A DNA stretch of 64,000 nucleotides from Argyresthia goedartella (taxonomy: Eukaryota > Arthropoda > Insecta > Lepidoptera > Argyresthiidae): positions 27,899,674 to 27,963,673 of the forward strand of contig OX463808.1 in NCBI GenBank assembly GCA_949825045.1. The letters are read 5' to 3'. Position 1 is the stretch's first letter. Every line of letters starts with the position of its first letter. Under the pieces are notes generated by a model that worked only from the letters and a program-made list of their open reading frames with translations, had not been told where the DNA came from and did no database searches. Shown in pieces: positions 1 to 10,889 of the stretch. Made by a program: the position numbers and the translations under genes.

Positions 1-248
1 TATTTTTACTGTGAAATAAAAACAAACATTTTATTATAATTATATTTAACCAGTGTCTATGACATAGTTTGAGATCAAAATCACCATAAAACTAAATCAG
101 TCAAAAATGTATTCTTAAAATCACTAAAAAAGGTACTGAGTAAAAACTTTTAACGATACAGAATCACAATATTTAAGGCACATATAATCATCACAGTTGA
201 ACATTTTAAAGATACTTTATACTTCCTATCATTAAAATTTAAATAGAA

Positions 249-3200
249 TTAAACTTCAGTTGCAATTATTTCTTCTTTTCTGTCCCTTTTAATTCCTTTA
301 GGCGATGTTTTGTTGAAAACTTCCGGAAAAGATTGGTTCTTTTTTATTTTAACCTGAAGGAAATCCAATGTTTTCCAATCTGCCACATGACTCTCTTTGT
401 ACTTAAGTGAGAATTCACCCCTTTCTGCTTTGATCGACATATATCTTTCAGATAGACTCTTGGTTGTGTATTTTTTAATTTCTGTTGAGACCGGACGTCC
501 TCGAAATTAAAAAAGTCGGAAACAGACATAGCCTTCACATAATTTTTCCTATTATTGGATTTAGACACGATTTCAAGGAAGTCATCAAAGTCGTACAGTT
601 TCTTGTTCTTCATGGCTAATTCCACCTGATGGTGGAAATTGTCTTCCGACATGTAGCTGTGGCCTGGTTCGAAGTATTTCACTATGATTATTTCTGTTGA
701 TGTGAGACCACTGTTGACCATGTTTACGAGAAAACACAGCAAAGCCCAATTCTTGTTTTGCGCTGCACAGTTATCAGCCCATATGTAAATTTCCTTCGCA
801 TCTCTTTTGCTCAATAAAAATGCTCTGAAAGCGGATATTATGTCTTCTTGATGACGACCTGAAATTGTTTCATTCCACAGTACTGCAATCAGTACATTAT
901 CGTCTTTGGCATTTCGAAGCGGAACGAAACTTTCGTTTAATGCTATAATTCTATGGCAAAAAATTGCCGTTTTATACTGATCGATTCGAGGTAACATTAT
1001 TACCTTCTGTAAATTGACAGAGAAATAAATTTTGTCTTTTTCAGTTGACGCTAATAGAACATCCTTTTGATATTCAATTCTTGATGTTGTGTACCGAAAT
1101 TTATGCGTCTTGTGCTGGACGCACCTTTCGCAGGATGCTTCATTCGTGCATTCGGTGCTAGTTAAATGCAACTTGAATGAGGCGCATTGTTCGCATTCCT
1201 CATTTCCTAGATGAGCAAATGAAATATTCATTTCTCTGAGTGTTATTCGATATGTTTCGAATGATACCGATATATTTGGGTATTTAAGCATAAAGTTTTA
1301 ATGCATCATGGTTATGTTTATGTCACTAGGTAAATACAATTTCTTCGGGGCATGCTCTCGACGATAGTGAGAAATCATCGGATTGTAACTTTGAATATGA
1401 GGTCTGATTATGTCTTTATCTATCACATTGGTGCGTTCATAACTTCCTCTTCTGTCTTTCTGTTCATCTATTTTCTTGTGAAGTACAGTATTAATGTGTC
1501 TATTATTGTTGGCGTTGTAACCGAGCGTCGTCAAATACATTTTTTTTTGTAAACCTCAACTCTTTTGTTATTTACTGATAAGTAATATCTGTGGGAAAGC
1601 CCTCTCTTCGCATTTGCATCCGTGCGTGATACAGTTCTAGTTTTTGGTTCATACGACTCAACTGTACTTTTTATGTATATCCCTCTTGATTCGTAGTTTA
1701 AATTTATGTATCGATCATGTATGATTTGTCTTTCTTTGTTGGTTATCTTGGACGTACACTTTCTACGACATTTGTCATTGCATGGAGGTTTGAGCGACAA
1801 TTTGTTATCGTCATTTTCTTTCTTTATCTTTGAGCGTTCTGAAAGAGGTAGATCAAATTTGCGTCTTTTACATGGTAAACCGGATTTTGTAAGGCCTTTG
1901 TCATTTATAGTTGGCGTTATCTCTTTTTCAGAAACAACTGCTGCTGGTCTTGGATCTTGGATTGCCATTTGCGGAGAGTTCATATTGCATATTTCATCAG
2001 TTGGTCGTTGTGAAATTACTGGTCTTGAAATAAGTACATCTGATCTTGATGGAAGGCTGGGTCGTATTGAAGTACTTGGATCATTATTGTGGACAACAGC
2101 ATGTGTTACTATCCTGTTACAAGTATCTAAGATGTTGAGGGATTTCATTTTCTTGCCATTGACAGGTTCGTAATTTTTATCTTTGACGCTGTCATCCGAG
2201 TCAAAGTCCAAATCTGTGTCATCTTCATCTGGCATAATTTCGTAGCATGTCAGAGATGGACGCGTACAAGGTGGTGATGGCTGCAGCTTTGATGTGTTAT
2301 TAAACTGTTTTGTGTCGATCTCGTGCACGATTGGTATGGACGAACCATATTCATTTTTGAAATCAAAAATGGTCGGGAAATCTAGAGAGCGAGACCATAG
2401 TTTTTCTAAATCTGTAGGGATTGGTTCTCTTTGGGTGACTATGATGGTAGAAGCAGTTGTGCTCTGTAGATTCGGAGCACGTAACTTTTTAGTAACTGGC
2501 AACGGAGTGGATTCTATTTCTTCATTGCGTGAAACTGCCAAAGCTATAATCTGATCGATTCTACTCATGTTTACCTGAAAATAATAATAATTAGTAAGTA
2601 ACCTGTTTTTATTTATGTCACGGTAATAACATTAATTTTATACCGGGTAACTCATGTGGTTAAACAATACCAATATATTTTTAATAGTGGAAAGATATCA
2701 ATAATATCAAATCTATGCCTAACTTAGAATAATAATAATAACACATAGAATGATAGTCTCCTTGTCCCGATTGCTCTCAAAGTGAGGCAAATAGTGGATA
2801 CATGTGTGCGTAGACTTCACTGTGTACTAGTGTCTAGCCACCCGGTGCAGCATGTTTTTAATTGTCTCACTTTTTTGCGTGGACTCGGTTTCTATTCTAA
2901 GATGCCTATCTAATTTATGACGTATTTCTATCTACTTATGAAGTTAGTGAACAAACTATTTACGCTCTGTCATCTGACTTACATACATATGCAGAATTTC
3001 AGCTCAAACGGAATACGGGAAGTGGGTCAAATTTAATATATGCAATGCAATATTTGATTACAGACCCACACGCACACTCATTCACATAGTCCAAGATAGG
3101 TAAATTAAACAGAATAAATTTAAATAATTTTCGTTTGATATACTCATAAATTACTGATCGTGTAACAATTGGAAGGAAACTTACCGCGTAAATATGGCTG

Positions 3201-3280
3201 CAAGCCTGCAACACGCGCCAGCCCGGTTCGGTGGTAGCGTCGCGACTGGCAAAACATAAAATTTCCCTTCCCGATGCCAT
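249..3280 (-). pseudogene. Broken multi-copy gene with a DDE-like DNC..QNKN motif (probable transposase-derived)
   Basis: Three consecutive minus-strand reading pieces form one gene. Residues run from an N-terminal low-complexity Ser/Pro/Asp region and a Cys-rich segment (CNDKCRRKCTSK), through a piece with YERTNVIDKDIIRPHIQ, to a C-terminal piece with Cys pairs (ECEQC, CERC) and the motif YIWADNCAAQNKNWALL. The motif resembles the acidic-site block of a multi-copy family in insect genomes that I take to be transposase-derived; I cannot name the superfamily. It is broken three times: a one-base shift in a nine-A run near 1542-1550, an in-frame TAA at 1298-1300, and a second frameshift near 435-450, after which the protein continues in another frame to 249. 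Each frame stays similar in style on both sides of its break, so decay looks recent. No terminal inverted repeats were found. Confidence 0.65.
3185..3280 (-). CDS. Possible first coding exon of the broken DDE-like gene
   Basis: An ATG at 3278-3280 opens 32 codons (MASGREILCFASRDATTEPG and on) that end exactly at a strong donor, ACGCG|GTAAGT. About 600 bases on, an acceptor (TTATTTTCAG, ending at 2575) precedes GTAAACATG, where ATG is the start of the next long frame at 2568. Joining the two keeps the frame (phase 0). The in-frame join could be chance, since the downstream ATG may be the true start and this exon untranslated. The exon is more GC-rich than the surroundings. Confidence 0.4.
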
Positions 3281-3419
3281 TCCCTACCCCCGCAGCACGG
3301 TGTTCGGGTCCGCCTTGCCTAATATAAATGCATTATCTCATACACTTAATGCGGTTTCATTTGTAAGACAATATAAATATTCTATGTTTTTCTTATTATA
3401 AGCGCACTATCTCAAGTTA

Positions 3420-3842
3420 ATGCTATTATTCTAACCACGCCGCGAATAATGACCATAAGGACTGCTAGCAATAAATGCAATAACTAAGACTTAATGCATT
3501 TATGACTAGCAAGCCCCATTATTTAATATAGAGACTGCTAGGTATAAACGCAATAACTCAGACATAGTGCACGTACGACTAGTAACCCATTCAAAGCCAG
3601 CAAAACAAGTCTGTACTAACTATAGATAGTGCTTTTTTGATAAGTAAAGTAGTATCAAAATCTTAGTTAATGCGTTTATAAAAACTGAAAAACCGGTTAT
3701 ATCAAGATATCATGAAATGTCACTTTGGGAAAGTTGTAGATCTCGTTTTCCTGATACCGGATATGTATATAACTCAATTTCGCCAAAAACCTTAGTTGAT
3801 GCGTTTATCGTAAGCGCGGCAGTATAATTTATTGCCACTAAT
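3420..3842. repeat. Degenerate repeats around TTAATGCRTTTAT motifs
   Basis: Two degenerate units start with GACTGCTAG and continue with TAAAYGCAATAACT, near 3460 and 3530. They are followed by two CTTAGTTRATGCGTTTAT motifs near 3663 and 3791. Parts are palindromic, for example TGCTAGCAATAAATGCAATA against TTAATGCATTTATGACTAGC. No coding frame is seen. Confidence 0.4.
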
Positions 3843-4228
3843 CGTGGGTTAAAACTGACAGTTGACAGTTTGGCGCGAAAATGACCTGCAGCGGATGTGA
3901 CGTCACCGAACCAAGTATTGAATTGTCAAAACCATGAAACTTCTATGTAACAGTACGGTTTACGATGGACTTTTGGTGCGCACACTGCAATCGTTGTATC
4001 TGGTTTACATTCTAAGCACGCAAATAGGCCGCATTCGTGGGATAAAACTGACAGTTGACAGTTTGGCGCGAAAATGACCTGCAGCGGATGTGACGTCACC
4101 GAACCAAGTATTGAATTGTCAAAACCATGAAACTTCTATGTAACAGTACGGTTTACGATGGACTTTTGGTGCGCACACTGCAATCGTTGTATCTGGTTTA
4201 CATTCTAAGCACGCAAATAGGCCGCATT
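3843..4228. repeat. Tandem duplication, two 193-bp units
   Basis: The unit 3843-4035 is repeated directly at 4036-4228 with only about one difference (GTGGGTT against GTGGGAT). Each unit holds a TGACGTCACC palindrome, CTGACAGTTGACAGTTTGGC and GTGCGCACACTGC. The near-identity suggests a recent duplication or an assembly-level tandem artefact. Confidence 0.9.
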
Positions 4229-5190
4229 CTCCTGCGCTCATTATAAACCAGCGAAAGCGCGCTTACGTCACCCCTCTGTCAACTGTCATATGTCATGTCA
4301 CCCTCCAACAATAGAAATTGTTTATCATCTACTTTACCACCTTTTGCGCTGCGTTAAAATTAAATTTAAGCAATAGATATTCCAAGAATTATTTTTAATT
4401 CAATTCTAATTTCACAAAAGATACCAAATGTCAATTTGACGTTTCCGCACACTGTAGTGCTATGCGCGCGCTATTATGACGTCGTTCGGAACGTTCCCTC
4501 TGTTGAATTGTATGCGCATTATGAACCGACCTATAGCGCGCTCACAGCGCAAATAGCGCTCGTAAGCGCATCGTAAACCGCACCGTAAGTGACAGAGCTG
4601 CGTCAATATCCTTCTCCTTATTTCGCTTTGAAAGGGAAGTCTACATTTATGTGCTGTGACGTCACTTCCGCTGATGGGTGTTTTAAATCACGTTCCCTTT
4701 CATGTTACTTTAAATTATTTTTTTTGTTGAAAATCAATACTAAATAAAATGGTAACGAGCAAAAGAGGCTTTTTTTGTCACTATGGCTACACCTTTTTTA
4801 CTCTGGATACTCAAGTACACGACCAAGTCTGTCAATGCATCCCAACCGACACACCTTACTTGACTTAGTCCTCTTACTGCTCATCGAAGGTGCGTATGCA
4901 AGTTTTCTTTAAAATTTTCCCACTGTGCCTACGAGAGGGGATGCTAACATCTATTGACCTAGCTAACGAGCTTACCACCCGTGCAGTTTGAGAATGGCAG
5001 GTATTGAAAAAAAAACTGTTTCGGCAATCCATAATAAAACGAAGCATAACTTAATTCTTATTTTAAACCGAACGTTTTATGATCAGTCTTACCTATAATA
5101 AAGTAATTTGTACAAAGTTTCTCAATACCCTTCCAATTCACCCCGGCCTGTACAGGCTGCGTCGATTTTGATTGCATCGCGATTCGTATG
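4229..5190. other. No gene recognised
   Basis: I see no convincing coding frame. The stretch holds several alternating GCGC-rich runs near 4460-4580 (GCGCGCTATT, AGCGCGCTCACAGCGC, AATAGCGCTC) in an otherwise AT-rich background. Confidence 0.5.
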
Positions 5191-5194
5191 AATG

Positions 5195-5465
5195 AAATAA
5201 CGCCCGGTTTAACCTAGCGGATAGTGTCCCTGCCTACGAAGCTGACCAAATATTTGTGTGATGAGCATGAGTACTTATTTCTTTCTTAGTCTTGGAGGTT
5301 TATCTCTATTAAATATATCGTCGACTAGTACCTGTTTTCTATATTTTTACATAAGTATTTATCTATTTAATATATCGTCGTCTAGTACCCATAACACAAG
5401 CCTTATTGAGCTTACTATGGGCTTAGATCTATTTTTGTAGGATTGTCCTGTGATATTTATAGGTT
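5195..5465 (+). mobile_element. tRNA-derived SINE lacking its B box
   Basis: The head CCGGTTTAACCTAGCGGATA followed by GTGTCCCTGCCTACGAAGC is tRNA-like and holds an A box. The body (TTTGTGTGATGAGCATGAG) and the tail (TATATCGTCGTCTAGTACCC, then ACACAAGCCTTATTGAGC) match a SINE layout I know from moths and butterflies. The expected GGTTCGAATCC B box between GAAGCTGACC and AAATATTTGTG is missing, so this copy looks promoter-dead. A reversed tail fragment lies at 37690-37800. Confidence 0.6.
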
Positions 5466-5520
5466 ATGAATATATTTTTGTGTCACTTTTTCGCGGCAGT
5501 CAGTTAACTATAAATCCTCT

Positions 5521-5808
5521 ATGGGCTCCGTTATGACTCCGCGGTATGCCATTGCAGAATGCGACGACGAGACACCGGCCATAGAGGCGTTCGTCCGCTC
5601 CCCTTCGCTACCGGCCCCCGCCTCACACCCCGCAGCCCCCAGCCTCTGGACGATAGTTCTGAAGCTGCAGAACGAAGTGAAAAACTTGAAATTGGACGTG
5701 AAAAACTTGCAGCTGCGCTTGAACGAGGAGAAACAGGAGCGAACTCTTGCCATCGCCGCCGTTCAAACACACCACCTCCTCAAAGACGCCAAGGAGAGCA
5801 AATGTTGA
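5521..5808 (+). CDS. Unrecognised 95-residue ORF or terminal exon with a coiled coil
   Basis: The frame starts at ATG 5521 and ends with TGA at 5806-5808. Residues 1-40 are Pro/Ala/Ser-rich (SPSLPAPASHPAAPS). Residues from about 42 on form a heptad-like helix (LWTIVLKLQNEVKNLKLDVK, then LQLRLNEEKQERT). GC content is much higher than in the flanks, which is typical of coding sequence here. The frame is also open upstream of the ATG, and a possible acceptor (CTTTTTCGCGGCAG) ends at 5499, so this could be the last exon of a longer gene. No family was recognised, and whether it is host gene or repeat is not settled. Confidence 0.4.
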   Translation: MGSVMTPRYAIAECDDETPAIEAFVRSPSLPAPASHPAAPSLWTIVLKLQNEVKNLKLDVKNLQLRLNEEKQERTLAIAAVQTHHLLKDAKESKC

Positions 5809-6248
5809 CGCAACAAATTGCCGCTGTGCCATTGATTTATTTGTAGATACTATGCGTGAATATAATCATTTATTTTGTCTTTAAATGGTGAGTTTATTTC
5901 AATTCGGCACATTAATATTTTCGTTGATATTTATTATTATTTCTGGTAGGTACCTTGTCTTTAAAATCAAGAATTTGGTTACATATATATTCCAGAACCT
6001 TGGTAGGATCCAAGTAATCCGATTGTTGTCACTGTTGTGAGGTCCAGTTATAAATTCAAAACTCAAATCATTAATGAAAGTAGGCAAAAATAATGCACTT
6101 TACAACCCAAACACTTTTCAGTCTTATATCCAAGTAGATAAATAAAAAAATATATCCAGTATGATCAACTAAACCGATTAGAAACCGAGAGGTCTTACAC
6201 ACAAGCAGCGTGAGCGTCGGCAGCAGTCGACTGCAGGCTTAAATTGTG

Positions 6249-6308
6249 TCGGCAGCAGTAGTCTCGGCAGCAGTAGTCTCGGCAGCAGTAGTCTCGGCAG
6301 CAGTAGTC
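6249..6308. repeat. 15-bp minisatellite, four units
   Basis: TCGGCAGCAGTAGTC is repeated four times without variation, with partial units just upstream (GTCGGCAGCAGTCGACTGC). Confidence 0.9.
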
Positions 6309-7187
6309 TCGGCTCTAAGACAAAAAAACAATACAAAACGTTAATCTCACGACACAGCCTCCGATTAGCGATAACGCTGCTCTATGCAATGTATAGATTA
6401 TAGACGATATTATACTAGTGGTTCTGTAAGAACAGTAGGCCTCGCGAGCCCATAAAACCATTCAATAACCGACACTTTTCCCTTTCTCCTGCCGGCTTAG
6501 CAAAGCCATTCAGAGCTTTGAAATAAATAGCGGTGGGCGTTGCATCGACGAACCTAATAAATTATTAGCTAAGTGTATTTAACTGGTACCAAATTATTTG
6601 GTTAAAAACTAACTATTAGTTTTTTCAACAATCGTTGTTTTTCATAAAGCATATTAGCATACGTGTAAGTTAACTTTAACGAACGAAGTGACGGAAGACG
6701 GAATGAAAGGACGGACTGAATGATTTACTGTTAAATTAGACTTTGATGAGTAAAAAGAGTTTTTTTTCTCGATTAAAGGATTAATGTTTTTACCTACTAA
6801 GTGCCACCAGCATGAAAGCGAATAAAGTTTTAACTCGCCTTTATAATGGTGGACCAACATTCTACTTTCGTAACATTCCGATTCCGATTTTTCTACTTTC
6901 GTTCATAACCGTCCATAAAGCGCTAATTAGATTTTTATTTTATTCCAGTGAATGCAGTTAAATGAAAAAAATATATAACTAAGAAAAATTCTTTGTTTTT
7001 AGTTTTTTGATATCTTAAAAATTGACGAAAAGACTTGGACAACTGAGCGGAGCATGTAGGATCAGCGATGACGTCACTTTACTAGTCAGGTGATCGGATC
7101 GGTCGGGCTCATTCGGCCCAAGCGCGCCATACCTTAAACAACTCGCACTATATAAACGAATAAAAAAATAAAATTACCAATAAAAAT

Positions 7188-7449
7188 TGCATTGTACCCA
7201 TGTGCAGTAACTCGAATGTGGAAACACTATTTATTTTGTGTGCCATTAAGCCCCAATATTAGAAAAAAGTGGAGGAACGCCGTAAGGAGAGCAGATCCTA
7301 TTGGAAATATAAGTATTGCTTACTGTTGTGAAGATTATTTTGACTTAAGTTTTACACCCTTTTTTAGATGTTTTACTTGTTATACATTTATTTACCTACT
7401 TCTTTTAATTTGTTGTTTTTTAGGTTTAAAGAAGACGAATTTGTATTAA
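7188..7449 (+). pseudogene. Decayed THAP-type zinc-finger fragment
   Basis: THAP domains bind DNA through a C2CH zinc site and are common in domesticated P-element-like genes. One frame reads CIVPMCSNSNVETLFI from 7188. After a one-base shift near 7235-7250 another frame continues VPLSPNIRKKWRNAVRRADP, then SIAYCCEDYFDLS up to about 7350. The order Cys-x4-Cys, then the RKKW helix, then CCEDxFD fits the family, but the final zinc-ligand His is replaced by Tyr. No start codon lies in frame, and the tail beyond FDLS is hydrophobic and intron-like. I read it as a dead exon or retrocopy. Confidence 0.55.
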
Positions 7450-7739
7450 TAACCTCTGGAATAAGCAATAGTTTGATTGCGCGTTGCGTGTTTCTAACGT
7501 GAGACCGAGAGTGAATGGTGAACCAAGCATTTGAACCTCACTACTAGATACTAGAATGCAGTGTAGCTTGTCGGGGATGTCATAGGTCATCGTACCCACC
7601 GTCACGTGTCCTAAAGAATCAAATGACCGAATACTAACCGAGTCTTAAGTATGAACTTGGCTGTTTAAAAATATATGTCACCTTATATATGTATATATTA
7701 CATTAATTCAAACATATTTAAAGATGATACTGTCTCCGA

Positions 7740-8388
7740 GACCTCATTCTCGTGATTAGGACTTGGACGAGTCCTGCAACTCAGGAACCAAAAATTGTAA
7801 GGCAGTCGTGTTTGGACTCAATTTGTTAAGGATGATGAGCTGGTTTTGCAAACTTGGTGTCATGAGCTGGTGATGGAATGGTATGGGAATGAAGGACTTG
7901 GAGACAATACTGGAACCTGGAACCAGGAATAAAAATTAAGTCGTGTTTTGACTCTATTTGTTAAGCGTAGTAAGCTGGTTTCGCAATTTTGATCTCATGA
8001 GCAGAGAATAGAATGTGGACTTTGAATTAGCGCTGAAACTATGTAACAAGTAATAGTAAAGCAGTCGTGTTTGGACTCCATTTGTAAGAATGATTTGCTA
8101 GTGTCACAGATGTCATGCGCATGTATACTCGGCGTCATCACCAGCTCATGAAACCAATTTGCGTAACCAGCTCATAATCTTCAATAAATTGAATCCAAAC
8201 ACGACTGCCTTCCTATTCGTAGTTCCTGAGTCCAGTACTGTCGCCTAGTCCTCATTGTATCACCAGCTCATGACATGACATCATACCATGTTTGGGAATC
8301 ATCATCCTAAAAACATTAAGTCCAAACACGACTGCCTTACATTTCGTGGTTCCTGAGTTCCAGTACTGTCGCCAAGTCCTCATTCCAT
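7740..8388. repeat. Compound array of direct and inverted GGCAGTCGTGTTTGGACTC units
   Basis: Near 7800, 7945 and 8060, units of the form AGGCAGTCGTGTTTGGACTC, then TTTGTTAAG and GAGCTGGTTT, occur in forward orientation. Between 8140 and 8385 two units occur reversed (TCCAAACACGACTGCCTT, with CACCAGCTCATG). The arrangement is foldback-like. One more reversed unit lies at 10505-10620. Confidence 0.7.
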
Positions 8389-10420
8389 CAAATCAAATCA
8401 GATATTTACATATACTTAGCAAACGTTATTTTTTGCCTCTTCTCTACATGGCACCACTGTGAGAGAAGAAGGGCGTAGAAACTCCCACAGATTGATATTT
8501 AGATCTCTTTAAAATTGCTTGAGCTTAACTAATGCAAATATTACAATATTAATTACTATAATTAATAAGCAGGAATACATAATTACAAAATAATTAACCC
8601 CAAGGAATGTATTAAGCTAGATTAACCCCAAACAGTCCCATCATTTAAGTAGTCTTGAACATTATAATATCCCTTTTTCGACAAAGTCGCTTTAACATGC
8701 TTATTAAATTGCTCAAAAGGTAATTTCAAAATCTCCAGAGGTATCTTCTTGTAGTAGAGAATGCACTGACCCTTAAAAGAATTGCTAACCTTCGCGAGTC
8801 TAAACCGGGGAGCAACTAGTCTGTGATTATTTCATAAGTTAACATTACAGCTATCGCTAAGTTTGGAAAATGTTGTAAGGTTCTTGCGTACATACATAAT
8901 ACTGTCAAAAATAAATTGACAAGCTACAGTTAGTATGTCAATTTTCTCTAAAGAACTATCTTAAGGAGTCTGTACGTTTTAAATTATAAATTGCTCGAAT
9001 AGTTCTTTTCTATAAAATAAGAATAGTTTGAATATCCGCAAGATACTATAGGACATGACACTATGAATGTAGATGTAGCCACATCCGTGTTTTGTCTGAT
9101 GTTCCTAACAGCGTAAGCCGCAGAACTTATTTACCAGCTAGTTTATCTATGTGGGGTCCCCACTGCAATTTGCTATCAATGATTATTACAAGAAACTTCG
9201 TGTCATTTACTAATTCTAACTTGCTTATGTGGATCCATCAGATTTAGATGTCTTTTGAATTATATTGCTTAGGTATGATCTTAGTTGATCCAACGCTTTA
9301 TTTCTAACTCCGTAATGATTTTATTTCATTAGTAGCGTCTCATGATCATGATCAACATGATCAAATGGCTTTGACAGATCGCAAAAAACATCGATAGCAT
9401 CCTTTGCGGCCTCCCATGCAGAATAAATATGAGACATAAGGGTAATGCCTGCATCCGTAGTTGATTAACCCCTTGTGAAACCATATTCTTTGGCGTGGAG
9501 TAGTGTTGTACGGTTGAAGTGTGAGAGCATTTGATTGAGTTTAGCCTTTTCAAATATTTTACTTAGTGATGGAAGAACAGATATAGGTCTAAAATTTGAA
9601 GGATCACGAATCACGATCACCTCCTCCTTTCACGGTTTATTATTTGCCAAACTGTTTCCATTTTATTATTTGAATTTTGCATTTTCTATTAATGTGTAAA
9701 GTTTTTGCAGTTCTACAAACCAACGTGAAAGTTTTGGAATATTTTTTAACATGGTCATGAAATTTTTCATTAAAGTTATAGGTTTTTTGTTCACAAAGGT
9801 CATACAAGATAGCTATACTTTTACGAATTCCAAACGTTGCCCAGTCTTTAAATTTAGATTTACCGTTGTTGTCACTGAGTTTCTTTAATTTAAAAACTTT
9901 ATCGAATTCTCTTTGAATAATGTTAATAGTAGCAGTCTGAATAGATTTTGTTCGGGTTCTGTTCGTTAAAATCCGGTACTGGCAATTTTATTTCTAAGTT
10001 TTTCATATACCTAGGTCTCTAGTCTATGGGATGTAATAGGCCTATAAAATGATGGATCAGTCTTGTCTTTAATAGCAATTAGGAATGAAACTGTTTGACC
10101 GCTGTGAACGGATGGAAGCAGGAAATTACATTTGTACTTGTGAAAGCAGAGTCACAAAAAACGTTATCTAAGCAAGTTTGGCTGGCAAGTGTAATTCTAG
10201 TCGGCTCTAGAAATACATGACATAAATTAAATGATTTGAATAAAATTATTAACTGTTGTTTCATTGTTGTATCAAAAAGCAAATCTACATTAAGATCGCC
10301 ACAAATACTGAACATTTTTCTGTTATAACATAGAGGAAGCCCTCACTTCCTCCATAATTAAAATTGCTATGTCCTTCGGAGGTCTGTAAACACAAACAAT
10401 AATATGGCTATCAAACGACT
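8389..10420 (-). mobile_element. Decayed non-LTR retrotransposon (family A, copy 1)
   Basis: Minus-strand protein fragments lie in retrotransposon order. An endonuclease-domain end is at 10315-10079 (SICGDLNVDLLF, LEPTRITLASQTCLDN). Reverse-transcriptase motif A is near 9400 ([15 protein letters not shown]). The C-terminus is at about 8770-8640 (YYKKIPLEILKLPFEQFNKH, KKGYYNVQDYLNDG). The 3' UTR contains CTGTGGGAGTTTCTACGCCC and ends in a GATTT-type tail near 8389. Several frameshifts and stops separate the pieces. The same family recurs at 59098-62540 and as 3' fragments at 24205-24300 and 33300-33548. Confidence 0.75.
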
Positions 10421-10504
10421 TAACACAGGACTCTTTGTCTTTCTATAGTAACTGTAAGAATGTTTTTCCGTTGTTTCACCTTAATATTATTTTTACTAAG
10501 ATAG

Positions 10505-10620
10505 AACCACCTGGTGGGGCATTACCAGCACATGACACGAAGTTTGCAAACCAGATTATCATTATTTACAATATTAGTTCAAACACGACTGCTCTACGAT
10601 TATTCCTCATAGACTGAGGT
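10505..10620 (-). repeat. Single reversed unit of the TCCAAACACGACTGC family
   Basis: CAGCACATGACACGAAG, GCAAACCAGATTATC and TCAAACACGACTGC match the units of the 7740-8388 array in the reversed orientation. Confidence 0.5.
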
Positions 10621-10889
10621 ACCAAGCTACTTTCGACGAGATAAACCGATAGAAGTAGGTTAAGTTGTCAGATTGTTGCCTTTGACAAATCCATCATCCA
10701 TTATAAAACTATATGATTACACAGGTATACAGTAGTTTTCTATTATGAAGTTTCTTACCTGATGTTGTATGATTCTGCCACGCTGACTCCAAATCTGTAG
10801 TCAGTTTTTCTCTAGCAGCTCTAGCTCTCTAGATATGAACATATTACATTTTTAACCAAAAATACTCCAATTTTAGAATTAAAACATAT

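Noticed and set aside
1706..2173. 155-residue plus-strand frame
   Set aside because: Lies opposite the DDE-like gene; composition is what the reverse complement of that gene would give.
5508..5846. Several overlapping frames on both strands around the coiled-coil ORF
   Set aside because: GC-rich sequence opens many frames; only 5521-5808 gives a sensible helix pattern.
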